Shown here: in pieces, positions 1 to 9,353 of the stretch | How the letters are laid out: the number at the start of each line of letters is the position of its first letter | Numbering within the stretch: the stretch's first letter is position 1 | NCBI RefSeq assembly: GCF_029309905.1 | Contig: NZ_JARBJP010000008.1 | Span: 46,469 to 110,468 of the forward strand | Origin: Brytella acorum | GTDB lineage: Bacteria > Pseudomonadota > Alphaproteobacteria > Acetobacterales > Acetobacteraceae | Direction of reading: 5' to 3' | DNA: 64,000 nt | Translations under genes and position numbers: made by a program | The notes under the pieces: generated by a model | The model's input: only the letters and a program-made list of their open reading frames with translations | Database searches by the model: none | What the model was told of the DNA's origin: nothing

Positions 1-631
1 CGCGAAAATACCCGTCTTTCTCGTCAACGCGGAAATCAACCAGGCCGGTCTGGCCAAGGGGCAGCTCGTTTCCAACAATGCCCAGGGTGCGGCCATCGGC
101 GCGCAGGAATGGGTCAAGCGCGTTGCGGACAAGGGCAAATACGTCGAACTGCTTGGTGCTCCCTCGGACAACAACGCCGCCACCCGCTCCAATGGCTACA
201 ACACGGTCATCAGCCAGTATCCCGACCTTGAACGCGTGGCCTCGCAGGTGGCGAACTGGGATCGCACACAGGGTCACGACAAGATGCAGAGCATGTTGCA
301 GGCCCACCCGGATATCGTGGCCGTTCTGAGTGGCAATGACGACATGGCGCTGGGCGCGATCGCAGCGCTCAAGGAAGCCGGGAAGCTTGCGAGCATCAAG
401 GTCGGCGGTTTCGACGGCTCTCCGGCGGCGATCGCCGCGATCAAGGCCGGAGACCTGCAATATACGGTCCTGCAGCCGGTCGCGATCTTCTCCCGCAAGG
501 CGGTCGACGAGGCGGATGCCTTCATCAAGACGGGCAAGACCGGCGCGCCGGAGAAGCAGCTTTTCAACTGCATCCTCATCACCAAGGACAATGTCGACAA
601 ATATACGGCGCCTTTCACGCTCTCCGAGTGA
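1..631 (+). CDS. Sugar/polyol ABC transporter periplasmic binding protein (3' part)
   Basis: The reading frame is open from base 2 to the TGA at 629-631, so the start lies before the window; about 209 residues are visible. The segment has the look of a type 1 periplasmic binding protein (RbsB/Peripla_BP_4 family): a middle stretch with AAIGAQEWVKR, then ELLGAPSDNNAATRSNGY, HPDIVAVLSGNDDMALGA and VGGFDGSPAAIAAIKAGDL, which line the ligand cleft and hinge in this family. It would capture a sugar or polyol in the periplasm and hand it to an ABC permease encoded upstream. The kinase and flavoprotein that follow support a role in polyol uptake. The ligand cannot be read from the sequence. Confidence 0.88.
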   Translation, partial: AKIPVFLVNAEINQAGLAKGQLVSNNAQGAAIGAQEWVKRVADKGKYVELLGAPSDNNAATRSNGYNTVISQYPDLERVASQVANWDRTQGHDKMQSMLQAHPDIVAVLSGNDDMALGAIAALKEAGKLASIKVGGFDGSPAAIAAIKAGDLQYTVLQPVAIFSRKAVDEADAFIKTGKTGAPEKQLFNCILITKDNVDKYTAPFTLSE

Positions 632-720
632 GGCGACGGCATCCGGGCATCGGCGCGCAGCCGACGATGCCCGGATGAAAGGACGGCCGGACGAGGGGCC
701 TTGGGCGGGAGAACAGTATC

Positions 721-2289
721 ATGACGAAAAACGGCATCATAGGCGTGGATTGCGGCTCCACATCGACCAAGGCCGTCATCTTCTCGGCCACGGGTGAGAT
801 CCTCGGCACGGGGCGCTGTCGCGTCGCGCAGCACATGGAGCGCGCCCATCATGTGGAGCGCGATCCCGGTGAGGCGTGGCAGGCGGCGGCCTCGGCCATC
901 CGCGATGCTCTGGCCGATGCGGGGCTGGACGGGCGCGCGATCATGGCGGTCGGTGTAACCGCGCATGGGGACGGGCTGTTCGTGCTCGATCGCACCGGCC
1001 ATCCGCTCGGGCGCGGCATCATGTCGCTCGACAGTCGCGCGCAGGGGCTGCACGAGCACTGGCGCGCGGAAGGCACGCTCGATCGCGTGTTTCCGATCGC
1101 GGGGCAGAGACCCTATCGCTATTCGGCCACGGCACTTCTCGCCTGGATGCGCGACAACGAACCGGAACGTTATCATGCGATCGGCACGGCGTTTTTCGCC
1201 AAGGACTGGATACGCCTTTGTCTGACGGGCCGGATCGCCACCGATCTGACCGAAGCGAGCACCGCGTTCACGGATCTGCATACGCAGGATTACAGCGACG
1301 CAATCCTGGCCATGCTGGGTCTGTCACCGATGCGGGGCGCGCTGCCCGAGCTGCTTCTCCCCTGCGATCCGGCCGGAACCGTGAGTGCCGCCGCCGCCAG
1401 CGCGACGGGCCTGCTGGAAGGCACGCCGGTTTCGGCGGGGCTGCATGACGTGACGGCCGCGGCGATCGGGCTTGGCCATACGCGGGCGGGCGACATGTCC
1501 GTCACGGCGGGCACGTTTTCCATCAACGAGATTTTCCATGACGCGCCCGTGCCGGGAGACGAATGGGCCTGCCGTGCGGGATATCGACGCGGTCTCTGGA
1601 ACTGCATGTCCATCTCGCCCGGCTCGGCCAGCAATCTCGAATGGCTGGCGCGGCTTCTCTGCCCGGACGAACCCGCGGCAGCGGCCACTTTCATGCGCGC
1701 CGCCGCCTCGCGATATCTGGCCAGAGGGCCGGTATCGGGCGAGCCGCTGTTTCATCCCTATCTTTTCGGCTCGCCCTACGAAGCCCCCGCCAGCGCCAGC
1801 CTGTTCGGCCTTCAGGCCTGGCACGGGCGCGACGAGATCGTGCAGGCGCTGTTGCAGGGCATCGCCTTCAATCACCGCTATCATGTCGATGCGCTGCGAC
1901 GCTCGGGCGTGGTGCGTCGCATCGGCATCGCGGGCGGCGGTACGAGCGAAGCGGGCATCGCGCAGATGTTCGCCGACGTGTTCGGCGAGACGATCAGCGT
2001 CTCGAACGTCCGCGAGGCGGGAGCGCTGGGGGCGGCGCTGACGGGCGCTGTGGCGGTCGGAATGTTCCCCGACCTCGAAACGGCCGTCGAAGCGCAGGAC
2101 GTGGAACTGCGTGCCTATCAGCCCGAGCCGTCGCGTGCGGCGATCCAGCAGGATGCGTATGAGCGGTACAGCCGCCTCGTCGAGGCCGTCAAGCCGCACT
2201 GGGATGGACTTTACGGGATGGGAACAGGACCGGACGCTGGTTTCCTGCCAGGCGTTCCGGTCGTGAAACAGGAGGAAAACCGAGCATGA
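721..2289 (+). CDS. FGGY-family carbohydrate/polyol kinase
   Basis: A 522-residue protein of usual FGGY kinase length. The N-terminal phosphate-binding segment GVDCGSTSTKAVIF, the GVTAHGDGLFVLD strand, DSRAQ, the mid-protein SVTAGTFSINE and the C-terminal IGIAGGGTSEAGIAQMFAD match the two-lobed actin-like fold that phosphorylates sugars or polyols with ATP. It lies 89 nt after the binding-protein gene and its stop overlaps the next start (ATGA, 2286-2289), so the genes are probably co-transcribed. The pairing of an FGGY kinase with a GlpD-like dehydrogenase is the arrangement of erythritol catabolism (EryA/EryB) in Rhizobiales, but glycerol, xylitol or ribitol cannot be excluded. The family is secure, the substrate is inference. 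Confidence 0.88.
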   Translation: MTKNGIIGVDCGSTSTKAVIFSATGEILGTGRCRVAQHMERAHHVERDPGEAWQAAASAIRDALADAGLDGRAIMAVGVTAHGDGLFVLDRTGHPLGRGIMSLDSRAQGLHEHWRAEGTLDRVFPIAGQRPYRYSATALLAWMRDNEPERYHAIGTAFFAKDWIRLCLTGRIATDLTEASTAFTDLHTQDYSDAILAMLGLSPMRGALPELLLPCDPAGTVSAAAASATGLLEGTPVSAGLHDVTAAAIGLGHTRAGDMSVTAGTFSINEIFHDAPVPGDEWACRAGYRRGLWNCMSISPGSASNLEWLARLLCPDEPAAAATFMRAAASRYLARGPVSGEPLFHPYLFGSPYEAPASASLFGLQAWHGRDEIVQALLQGIAFNHRYHVDALRRSGVVRRIGIAGGGTSEAGIAQMFADVFGETISVSNVREAGALGAALTGAVAVGMFPDLETAVEAQDVELRAYQPEPSRAAIQQDAYERYSRLVEAVKPHWDGLYGMGTGPDAGFLPGVPVVKQEENRA

Positions 2290-3911
2290 CGGCTCCGGAT
2301 ATCGAGAATTTCGACGTCGTCATCATCGGCGCGGGGATCAACGGCGCCGGACTGTTCCGGGAGCTGGCGCTTCAGGGGCTGAAGGTTCTGATCCTCGACA
2401 AGGGCGATATCTGCTGTGGCGCCTCGGCGGCCCCCTCGCGCCTGATCCATGGCGGCATCAAATATCTGGAAACGGGTGAATTTCGCCTCGTCGCGCAATC
2501 GACATTCGAACGCAACCTCCTTCTGCGCAACGCTCCGCATACCGTGCGTCCTTTGCTGACGGTGCTGCCCATCCGTTCGTGGTTCGGGGGCATCGTCCCG
2601 TCTGTTCGCCGGTTTTTCAGGCGCAAGGCGAAGATGACGGATCGCGGTGTCCTGATCACCGAACTCGGCCTGCTGCTCTATGACGTTTTCGGCAGCCGCG
2701 CGCGCGCCATGCCGTTTCATCGCATGAAGATCGGGCGCTTTTTCCGCCGCACCTGGCTCCATATGGCTCCGGACGTCATCGCCGCCGGGCAGTATTATGA
2801 CGCCGCGATCACCAGCCCGGAACGCCTGGGTTTCGAATGCGTGAAAGACGGGCTGGACGTTTCGCCGACGAGCGCGGTCATGACCTACACGACCGTGGAG
2901 GGGATCGCGAACGGCGTGATGAAACTCCGTGATGTTCTGACCGGCGGGGAGCGCTCCATACGCGCCGGGCTGATCGTCAATGCGGGCGGAGCGTGGATCG
3001 ACCGGATCAATGCGGCGATCGGTCTCCCCACGCGCTATATCGGCGGTACGAAGGGCTCGCATCTGGTGCTCGACCATCCCGCGCTGCTGCGGGAACTGGA
3101 CGGGCGCATGGTCTATTTCGGCACCCCGGATGGGCGGATCTGCCTGGCCTATCCGTTTCTGGGGCATGTGCTCGTCGGTTCGACGGATATTCCCGTCGAT
3201 GATCCGGATCGCGTGTCATGCACGAAGGAAGAAGAGAGCTATATGCTGCGCATGCTGGCGGCGCTTTTTCCCGGGTTCGAGATCGACGCCGGTCAGGTTC
3301 TCTACCGCTATGCGGGCGTGCGGCCGCTTCCGGCCGCCGATGTCGACGATCCGGGCGCCATCAGCCGCGATCATATCGTTCATGAGGACCGGCTGGACGG
3401 GCTCTCCGTGCTGTCGCTGGTAGGCGGAAAATGGACCACCTTCCGGGGGCTGGCGGAAGAGGTTGCCGACAAGGTGCTGGAGCGTCTGTCGCGGCCGAGA
3501 ACCGCGACCACGCGCGACCGTCCGATCGGCGGCGGGAGGCAATACCCTGCGCCATCGGAGCAGGCGGCCTATATTGCGGCTCTCGCCCGCGAGAACGCTG
3601 TGCCCGCCGCGCGCGCGGCACAGATTTTCGAGCGCTACGGCACGACCGCCCGCGCCATTCTTTCATTCTGTGCGGCGGAGGCCGATGCGCCACTGCACGC
3701 GATGCCGGATTTCACGCGGCGCGAACTGGTGTATCTTGCGTCTCACGAACAGGTGAGAACCCTGTCGGATCTGCTGTATCGGCGGACGACAATCGCGCTG
3801 TCCGGTCGCCTTTCCGACGTGGTCGCCCGTGAGGTCGCGCAGACCCTTCAGGAGACCATGGGCTGGAGCGACGATCGTCGCGACGCCGAATGGCAGGCGG
3901 CGTTGCTGTAG
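2286..3911 (+). CDS. GlpD-like FAD-dependent polyol-phosphate dehydrogenase
   Basis: A 541-residue flavoprotein. The N-terminal dinucleotide fold is clear (VVIIGAGINGAGLFRELAL), followed by the GlpD hallmark segment ASAAPSRLIHGGIKYLE. Later LVGSTDIPVDDPD, RYAGVRPLP and LVGGKWTTFRGLAEEVAD are also typical of the glycerol-3-phosphate dehydrogenase family, and the last 130 residues form the helical C-terminal domain. It would oxidise a polyol phosphate made by the overlapping upstream kinase and pass electrons to quinone at the membrane. By context it may be an erythritol-phosphate dehydrogenase (EryB type) rather than GlpD itself. The ATGA overlap indicates translational coupling. No later gene of the pathway is visible; the next gene is 650 bp away. 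Confidence 0.85.
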   Translation: MTAPDIENFDVVIIGAGINGAGLFRELALQGLKVLILDKGDICCGASAAPSRLIHGGIKYLETGEFRLVAQSTFERNLLLRNAPHTVRPLLTVLPIRSWFGGIVPSVRRFFRRKAKMTDRGVLITELGLLLYDVFGSRARAMPFHRMKIGRFFRRTWLHMAPDVIAAGQYYDAAITSPERLGFECVKDGLDVSPTSAVMTYTTVEGIANGVMKLRDVLTGGERSIRAGLIVNAGGAWIDRINAAIGLPTRYIGGTKGSHLVLDHPALLRELDGRMVYFGTPDGRICLAYPFLGHVLVGSTDIPVDDPDRVSCTKEEESYMLRMLAALFPGFEIDAGQVLYRYAGVRPLPAADVDDPGAISRDHIVHEDRLDGLSVLSLVGGKWTTFRGLAEEVADKVLERLSRPRTATTRDRPIGGGRQYPAPSEQAAYIAALARENAVPAARAAQIFERYGTTARAILSFCAAEADAPLHAMPDFTRRELVYLASHEQVRTLSDLLYRRTTIALSGRLSDVVAREVAQTLQETMGWSDDRRDAEWQAALL

Positions 3912-4561
3912 CTGCACATTCCTTTCATGAACCATCGGAGTGGCGGCGAGGCGAGGGCACCGATGGATATCGACGAGCCGCTCGCGGGGCGAGACAGTTT
4001 TTTTCGTGTCGAGAGAGGATTGAGCTTCGTCACTTAAAAGCCGCCTGTTTTGTTCACCCGGTCGGAGGTGTGGCCGCCAATTCCTCCCCCCGACCATGGT
4101 GCGGCGTCGGCTAGGCTGTTCGATGCCATCCAGGCAGCGCATAGGGAGCCTACACACTCCAGATGTGACGCTGGCGTGTGCGACGCGCGGAAAATTCGGT
4201 CCATGTCGGCACGGTCTCTTCCTGATAAACATCCAGCATCGCTTCTCGCATAGGGGACCGGCGGAGGGCTGGGCCAGAAACGTATCCTGCATCGCGAGTT
4301 CGTTTTCTGGGTTCGTCGCGACGCCTGACTTGAAGGCGGCGTTTATATGGACGATGGCTCGTATCGAGGTCAGGTCGGGTGCGGTCGATGATACCCAGAT
4401 CCGCCTCCTTACGATTGTGGTACGTCTGCATCATTGCTGATTCAAATCGGACGCGAGTGAGAAACGTTATGTTTTACGATTGCAACGGTTGATCATTGTC
4501 TTCAGAAATTGCTTACCTCGGATGACAAATCCGCAACCAGTTGCTGGAGCGTATCAGGCAT
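3912..4561. other. Intergenic region without a recognisable gene
   Basis: About 650 bp between the polyol operon and the TonB-dependent receptor. Several short open frames exist on both strands, the longest being a 94-codon minus-strand frame at 4150-4434, but none shows a recognisable motif or a convincing ribosome binding site with coding-like composition. The last 120 bases are less GC-rich and probably hold the receptor promoter, but no confident -35/-10 pair can be assigned. Confidence 0.5.
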
Positions 4562-7500
4562 ATGACACGCAGACGGTCCTGTTTCTCTCGCATTCTTTGC
4601 AGCGCCACGATCCTTGCGGCAACGGCGTTCACCTATGAATCCGCTCATGCGCAAAGCACGAATAGTGATACGCATGCGCACGCGAAGCGCCATAAATCAC
4701 CTACAAAAACAAAGGTCTCACCCAAAGCGGCTACGACCTCGACAGCGTCCGGCGTAACGTCGGCGCAGACCAAGGCGTCGGCTGTATCACAGGCTCGTAG
4801 CGACGCGGCGGCTCCTGCGGCTCCCTCCGGTTCTGAGAGCATTATCGTGACCGGTTCGCTCATCAGCGATCCGAATCTTCATAGTGCTTCACCGATGACG
4901 CAGATTTCCGTGAAAGACATGAAGAACCGTGGTCTGAAGACGGTTACGGACGCCCTTCAACTGCTGACGACCAATGGTGCCGGAAATCTCACCAATTCCT
5001 TCTCGGCCAATGGCGCGTTCGCCGCTGGTGCCTCGGCTCCGTCTCTCCGGGGCCTCTCGACCGATTCGACTTTGACTCTCATGGATGGTCAGCGTCTTTC
5101 TTATTATCCGCTGTCCGACGACGGCGAACGTAACTTCGTCGATACGAACTGGATGCCGCAATCCATTATGCAGCGCATCGATGTGTTGAACGATGGCGGT
5201 TCGGCTACTTACGGCGCTGACGCGGTAGCTGGCGTTATCAACATGGTTACGCGCGATGAAATCCAGGGTGTCGAAGCGAACGCGGAGGGCGGTTTAAGCC
5301 AGCGTGGTGATTCGGGGCACCAGAGACTTTATGCGACGTTCGGTCATGGCGACCTCGATCGGGACGGGTATAATTTCTACATCAATTCGGAATACCAGCA
5401 GGACGACGCTCTTTATAATCGTCAGTTGCAGTCTCCGTATAATACCGGCGATCTGACCAGTATAGGCGGAACCAACGGGAACACGAACGTTCTGCAAAAC
5501 GGCGTCATTCAGCAATTCGGCGCAACGCCGTACGCGCTTGTCCGGCCGAGCAACGGTGGAACATCCGGCGTGGGCGCATGGCAGCTTCTGAATTCGGGCC
5601 TGGGCTGCGGTAATCTTGGTGGGGTTGTGACAGGTTCCGCGACGACGGGTGATCATGGCCAGAGCCAGGCCTGTCCGATGAATTCGGAACGTTACGCCAT
5701 GATTTCGCCGTCGCTCCGCCGCATCAATGCGACGCTGCATTTCACGGCGAAAGTGACGCAACATTCCGAACTGACGGCCATGTTCACCTATTCCCAGGCG
5801 CTCTCGCAGTCCACGGGTGCGCCGTCGGCTTTTCGTACGCAAACTGTCGATCGGACACTGTCGACTCTGGGTACGGCAGTGCCTGTCCTTTTGCCAAACG
5901 GTCAACAGAATCCGAATAATATTCTGGGTGTGCCAGAGGAAATTCTGGGCACGTTCCCAAACCCGACGAGTACGAGCCAGTTCAGCCAGAACTATCGTGG
6001 CTCCGTTCGCTATCAGGGTTGGGAACCGTCGAACTGGGGTTCCGACTGGAAATATAACGTCAATTTCGTCGGGATGAACACGGGTCTTCAGGAGACCTAT
6101 ACGGGGACCCCGAATATTCCGGCGCTTCAGCAGGCCATTCTCGACGGCAGCTATAATTTCGTCGATCAAAGTCTTAATTCTCAGGCCGAGATTAACAAAG
6201 TGATGCCGAATGTGGTCCTGAACGCACGATCTCAGGAATATTCGGGCGAAATGAGCGCGAGCAAGGGGCTCACACACCTTCCGGGCGGAGACCTTACGGT
6301 AGCCATCGGGGGCAATATTCGCTACGAAGCCCTCCATGACCCAAGCGTGAACCCGGACCCGCAGCAGACGGGCCTGAACCCTTTCCACGCCAGTGGCAGC
6401 CGGTGGGTTGAATCAGGATTCTTCGAAGTCGCGCTACCTTTCGTTAAAATGTTCGACATGGATGTTTCGGGTCGTTACGATAATTACTCGACCGGCGAGC
6501 ATCATTTTTCACCGAAGGTGGGCGCGAACTTCCACCCGTTTAAAGAACTGACGGTTCGCGGAACCTTCTCGCGCGGTTTCCGTATTCCCAGCTTTGCGGA
6601 AACCGGCGGGTCGAATATTGGCTACACGACTTATGCCATTCAGAATCAGAACTGGATTAACCAGCACCTTAACTCTGACGGAACGCCGGATAGCTATGCC
6701 CGCTCCTATAGTCTTGGACAGAATACTAGCGGTAATACAGGGCTTAAGCCAGAAATATCGACTAACTATACGGGAGGATTTGTCTTTCATCCAACCGATT
6801 GGGTAAGTCTGAGCGTCGATTACTATTATATTAAGAAAACAAATTATATCGCCCCCAATCCCATTTCTCCGGCACAGGTGGCAAACGACTGGGTTGATGC
6901 TGAGATGGCGGGTACGCAGTACAATCCGCCTGCCGGCGTCAACGTCATTCCAGAAGTTGAGGACACACAGCACCCTGGCGCTCCCGCCCGGCCAGCGATT
7001 ATCAATCTCGGTTATGTCAATACCAGAAGCCTGATGACGGACGGTGTTGATCTGGAACTCACGGCGCAACATCGTCTGCCGGGTGCGCTGCATGACATCC
7101 TGTGGTATTCGAAAGGTGAACTGACTTACGTCCGGAATTACAATCTCACTCTTCCGAACGGTCAGGTTCAGCACTTCGCGGGAACGATTGGTCCGTATTC
7201 CGCCGTCTCGGCATCGGGAACACCGCGTTGGCGCGCGAACTGGTCGAACACATTCACGTGGAAAAACCTGTCGGTCACGCCAACCGTTTATTATACGAGT
7301 GGTTACAAGACCGTTGCTGAAGATTACTACGGCGCTGGAGCATCCAGTTGCGCCTATTCTTTGGGTGCTCAAAATAATAATCCCTACGCTCCGTCCCAGT
7401 GCCACGTCAAAAACTTCTGGGATGTGGACCTGACGGTTTCCTACCAGGCCACGAAGCGGCTCAATCTCTATGCGAACGTCTACAACCTCCTGGGATTCCG

Positions 7501-7609
7501 GGCGCCGTATGACTTCGCGACCTATGGATCGTATCTCTACAACTCGTCCTGGGCGAGCAAGGGTGTTGTCTTGCGCTCGTTCCAGTTCGGCGCCACGCTG
7601 ACGCTCTGA
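4562..7609 (+). CDS. TonB-dependent outer membrane receptor
   Basis: The ATG at 4562 is preferred over the TTG at 4541 because it leaves a clean signal peptide (MTRRRSCFSRI...SAHAQS). The protein is about 1015 residues. After the leader comes a long Ala/Thr/Lys-rich linker (roughly residues 30-85), a Ton-box-like ESIIVTGSLI, the plug (SVKDMKNRGLKTVTDALQLL, LRGLSTDSTLTLMDGQRLS, DVLNDGGSATYGADAVAGV) and a large beta-barrel (TVRGTFSRGFRIPSFAE, GLKPEISTNYTGGF). The end, QFGATLTL, lacks the usual terminal Phe. Such receptors import siderophores, cobalamin or oligosaccharides using TonB energy. The ligand is unknown. The gene stands alone, with a terminator 28 bp downstream. Confidence 0.92.
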   Translation: MTRRRSCFSRILCSATILAATAFTYESAHAQSTNSDTHAHAKRHKSPTKTKVSPKAATTSTASGVTSAQTKASAVSQARSDAAAPAAPSGSESIIVTGSLISDPNLHSASPMTQISVKDMKNRGLKTVTDALQLLTTNGAGNLTNSFSANGAFAAGASAPSLRGLSTDSTLTLMDGQRLSYYPLSDDGERNFVDTNWMPQSIMQRIDVLNDGGSATYGADAVAGVINMVTRDEIQGVEANAEGGLSQRGDSGHQRLYATFGHGDLDRDGYNFYINSEYQQDDALYNRQLQSPYNTGDLTSIGGTNGNTNVLQNGVIQQFGATPYALVRPSNGGTSGVGAWQLLNSGLGCGNLGGVVTGSATTGDHGQSQACPMNSERYAMISPSLRRINATLHFTAKVTQHSELTAMFTYSQALSQSTGAPSAFRTQTVDRTLSTLGTAVPVLLPNGQQNPNNILGVPEEILGTFPNPTSTSQFSQNYRGSVRYQGWEPSNWGSDWKYNVNFVGMNTGLQETYTGTPNIPALQQAILDGSYNFVDQSLNSQAEINKVMPNVVLNARSQEYSGEMSASKGLTHLPGGDLTVAIGGNIRYEALHDPSVNPDPQQTGLNPFHASGSRWVESGFFEVALPFVKMFDMDVSGRYDNYSTGEHHFSPKVGANFHPFKELTVRGTFSRGFRIPSFAETGGSNIGYTTYAIQNQNWINQHLNSDGTPDSYARSYSLGQNTSGNTGLKPEISTNYTGGFVFHPTDWVSLSVDYYYIKKTNYIAPNPISPAQVANDWVDAEMAGTQYNPPAGVNVIPEVEDTQHPGAPARPAIINLGYVNTRSLMTDGVDLELTAQHRLPGALHDILWYSKGELTYVRNYNLTLPNGQVQHFAGTIGPYSAVSASGTPRWRANWSNTFTWKNLSVTPTVYYTSGYKTVAEDYYGAGASSCAYSLGAQNNNPYAPSQCHVKNFWDVDLTVSYQATKRLNLYANVYNLLGFRAPYDFATYGSYLYNSSWASKGVVLRSFQFGATLTL

Positions 7610-7636
7610 TATCTCCTGGATCCGGCGAGGGTAACG

Positions 7637-7664
7637 ACGGGGAAGCTTCCGCTTCCCCGTTTTT
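7637..7664 (+). terminator. Rho-independent terminator of the TonB-dependent receptor gene
   Basis: A perfect 10-bp stem (7637-7646 with 7651-7660, ACGGGGAAGC/GCTTCCCCGT) closes a TTCC loop and runs into a T tract to 7664. It sits 28 bp after the receptor stop codon, the classic layout for an intrinsic terminator. Confidence 0.9.
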
Positions 7665-7892
7665 GTAGGTGGAGGGTTCGAGCAATCTGCTGATTGTGGA
7701 CGTTTGTGGGGCGTGTCGTCTTTTTTAATCCCTCAAAAGGGTCGTGCCGACCGATCCGGAAGGGGAGGGATCGCAGATGCTCCTGCTGGTAATGGTGTGT
7801 TCGTCAGAAGGACGGCACGACATCAGCCGTTATGGTTCGTTCATACGAAAAACTGCCCGAACGGATGGCATCGCTTCTGAAAAATGCAAATT

Positions 7893-9353
7893 TCATGGGC
7901 GCGCGTAGTCATCTTCAATACGTACGATGTCATCTTCGCCCAGATAGGGACCGGACTGCACTTCGATCAGCGTCAGCGGAATCCGCCCTGGATTTTCCAG
8001 CCGATGCACGACGCCAAGCGGCAAATAGATGCTCTCGTTTTCTCTGACTATGAGTTGTTCGTGATCGCGCGTGACAAGGGCTGTGCCAGCCACAACGACC
8101 CAGTGCTCCGCGCGGTGGAAATGCTTTTGCAGTGACAGTTTTCGGCCAACCTCGACGACAATTCGTTTGACCTGGAAACGATCCGCCTGAATGAGGCTCT
8201 CGTAAAAGCCCCAGGGACGATACATACGGTTATGTGCGACCGCCTCTTTCCGACCTGCCTTGTTCAGGCGGCTCACGATATGCTTTACATCCTGCGCGCG
8301 ATCACGGTGCGATACCATGACCGCGTCGGGAGTCACGACGACAATCAGATCGTCGACGCCGGTAACGGTTGCGATGATTCCATCTGATCTGACGTAACAG
8401 TTCCGTGTGCTGTCGAGGAAAACATCCCCGTACATGGCGTTTCCAGCCTCGTCTTTCGGACTTAACTCCCAAAGCGCGTCCCAACTTCCAATATCGGACC
8501 AACTGAAGGTCGCCGGTACGACCGCGGCGAGCTTCGTGCGTTCCGCGATGGCATAATCAATGGAAATATCGGGAGCTGAGCGGAAGGCCTCATCCTGGAG
8601 CCGCTCGAAATCAGCGTCCACGGTTCGTTTCTGTACCGCTTCCTCGACACTGTTGTAGATCTTGGGCTCAAGCTTCTTTATCTCGTCCAGGATCGTGCTC
8701 GCCTTCACGACAAACATGCCTGAGTTCCACAGGTGTCGTCCCGCCGCGACCAGAACGGCGGCTTTGTCCATAGTCGGCTTTTCGACAAAGGATGCCACAT
8801 GATATGCGCCGGGCACTCCGTCGAGCTCGGCGCCGCGTTCGATGTAGCCGTAGCCGGTCTCAGGCTTGTGGGGCGGAATTCCGAAAGTTACGATTCTGCC
8901 GGTGCTGGCCGCATGACAGGCGATCTTTAACGACTGTGCCAAGGCGTCCGTGTCGGTGATCGCCGCATCGGCTGCCATGATCCACATGACAGCTTCGGGA
9001 GTTTTTTCCGCGACCAGGAAAGCGGCTGCCGCAATCGCTGGTGCTGAGTTTCGTCCGACAGGCTCAAGGATGATACGCGGGTTGGCAATGCCCACTTCGC
9101 GCAACTGTTCGGCGACGATAAAACGATGCTCGGTATTGCAGATCACGAGCGGGTCGCTCAAAGACGCCTCCGCGCCCCTGATGGCCGTTTCCTGGATGAG
9201 CGTGTGCTCACTCAGCAGGGGCCAGAACTGTTTGGGAAAGCTGCTACGGGAGACGGGCCAGAGGCGGCTTCCCGAGCCGCCGGACAAAATGACGGGAACT
9301 ATCGTCACGTCGCTGGCCTGAAGAACGGGCATATGAACGGTCTCGTGAGGCAT
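7893..9353 (-). CDS. manC: Mannose-1-phosphate guanylyltransferase / mannose-6-phosphate isomerase
   Basis: A 486-residue bifunctional enzyme (ManC/AlgA/XanB type). The N-terminal nucleotidyltransferase half shows ILSGGSGSRLWPVSR followed by FPKQFWPLL, then EPVGRNSAPAIA, FVEKP and WNSGMFV. The C-terminal cupin half shows YRPWGFYESL, QKHFHRAEHWVVVAGTA and IYLPLGVVHRLENPG, the metal-binding isomerase part. It makes GDP-mannose from fructose-6-phosphate intermediates, a precursor for capsule, LPS or acetan-like exopolysaccharide. An internal ATG at 9332 (MPVLQASDV) is an equally good start. The gene stands alone on the minus strand, with no glycosyltransferases beside it; the nearest is at 57.8 kb. 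Confidence 0.93.
   Translation of the reverse strand: MPHETVHMPVLQASDVTIVPVILSGGSGSRLWPVSRSSFPKQFWPLLSEHTLIQETAIRGAEASLSDPLVICNTEHRFIVAEQLREVGIANPRIILEPVGRNSAPAIAAAAFLVAEKTPEAVMWIMAADAAITDTDALAQSLKIACHAASTGRIVTFGIPPHKPETGYGYIERGAELDGVPGAYHVASFVEKPTMDKAAVLVAAGRHLWNSGMFVVKASTILDEIKKLEPKIYNSVEEAVQKRTVDADFERLQDEAFRSAPDISIDYAIAERTKLAAVVPATFSWSDIGSWDALWELSPKDEAGNAMYGDVFLDSTRNCYVRSDGIIATVTGVDDLIVVVTPDAVMVSHRDRAQDVKHIVSRLNKAGRKEAVAHNRMYRPWGFYESLIQADRFQVKRIVVEVGRKLSLQKHFHRAEHWVVVAGTALVTRDHEQLIVRENESIYLPLGVVHRLENPGRIPLTLIEVQSGPYLGEDDIVRIEDDYARP

Noticed and set aside
4150..4434. A 94-codon minus-strand frame between the polyol operon and the TonB receptor
   Set aside because: An AAGGAG-like stretch lies inside rather than before the start, and no motif or neighbour link supports it.
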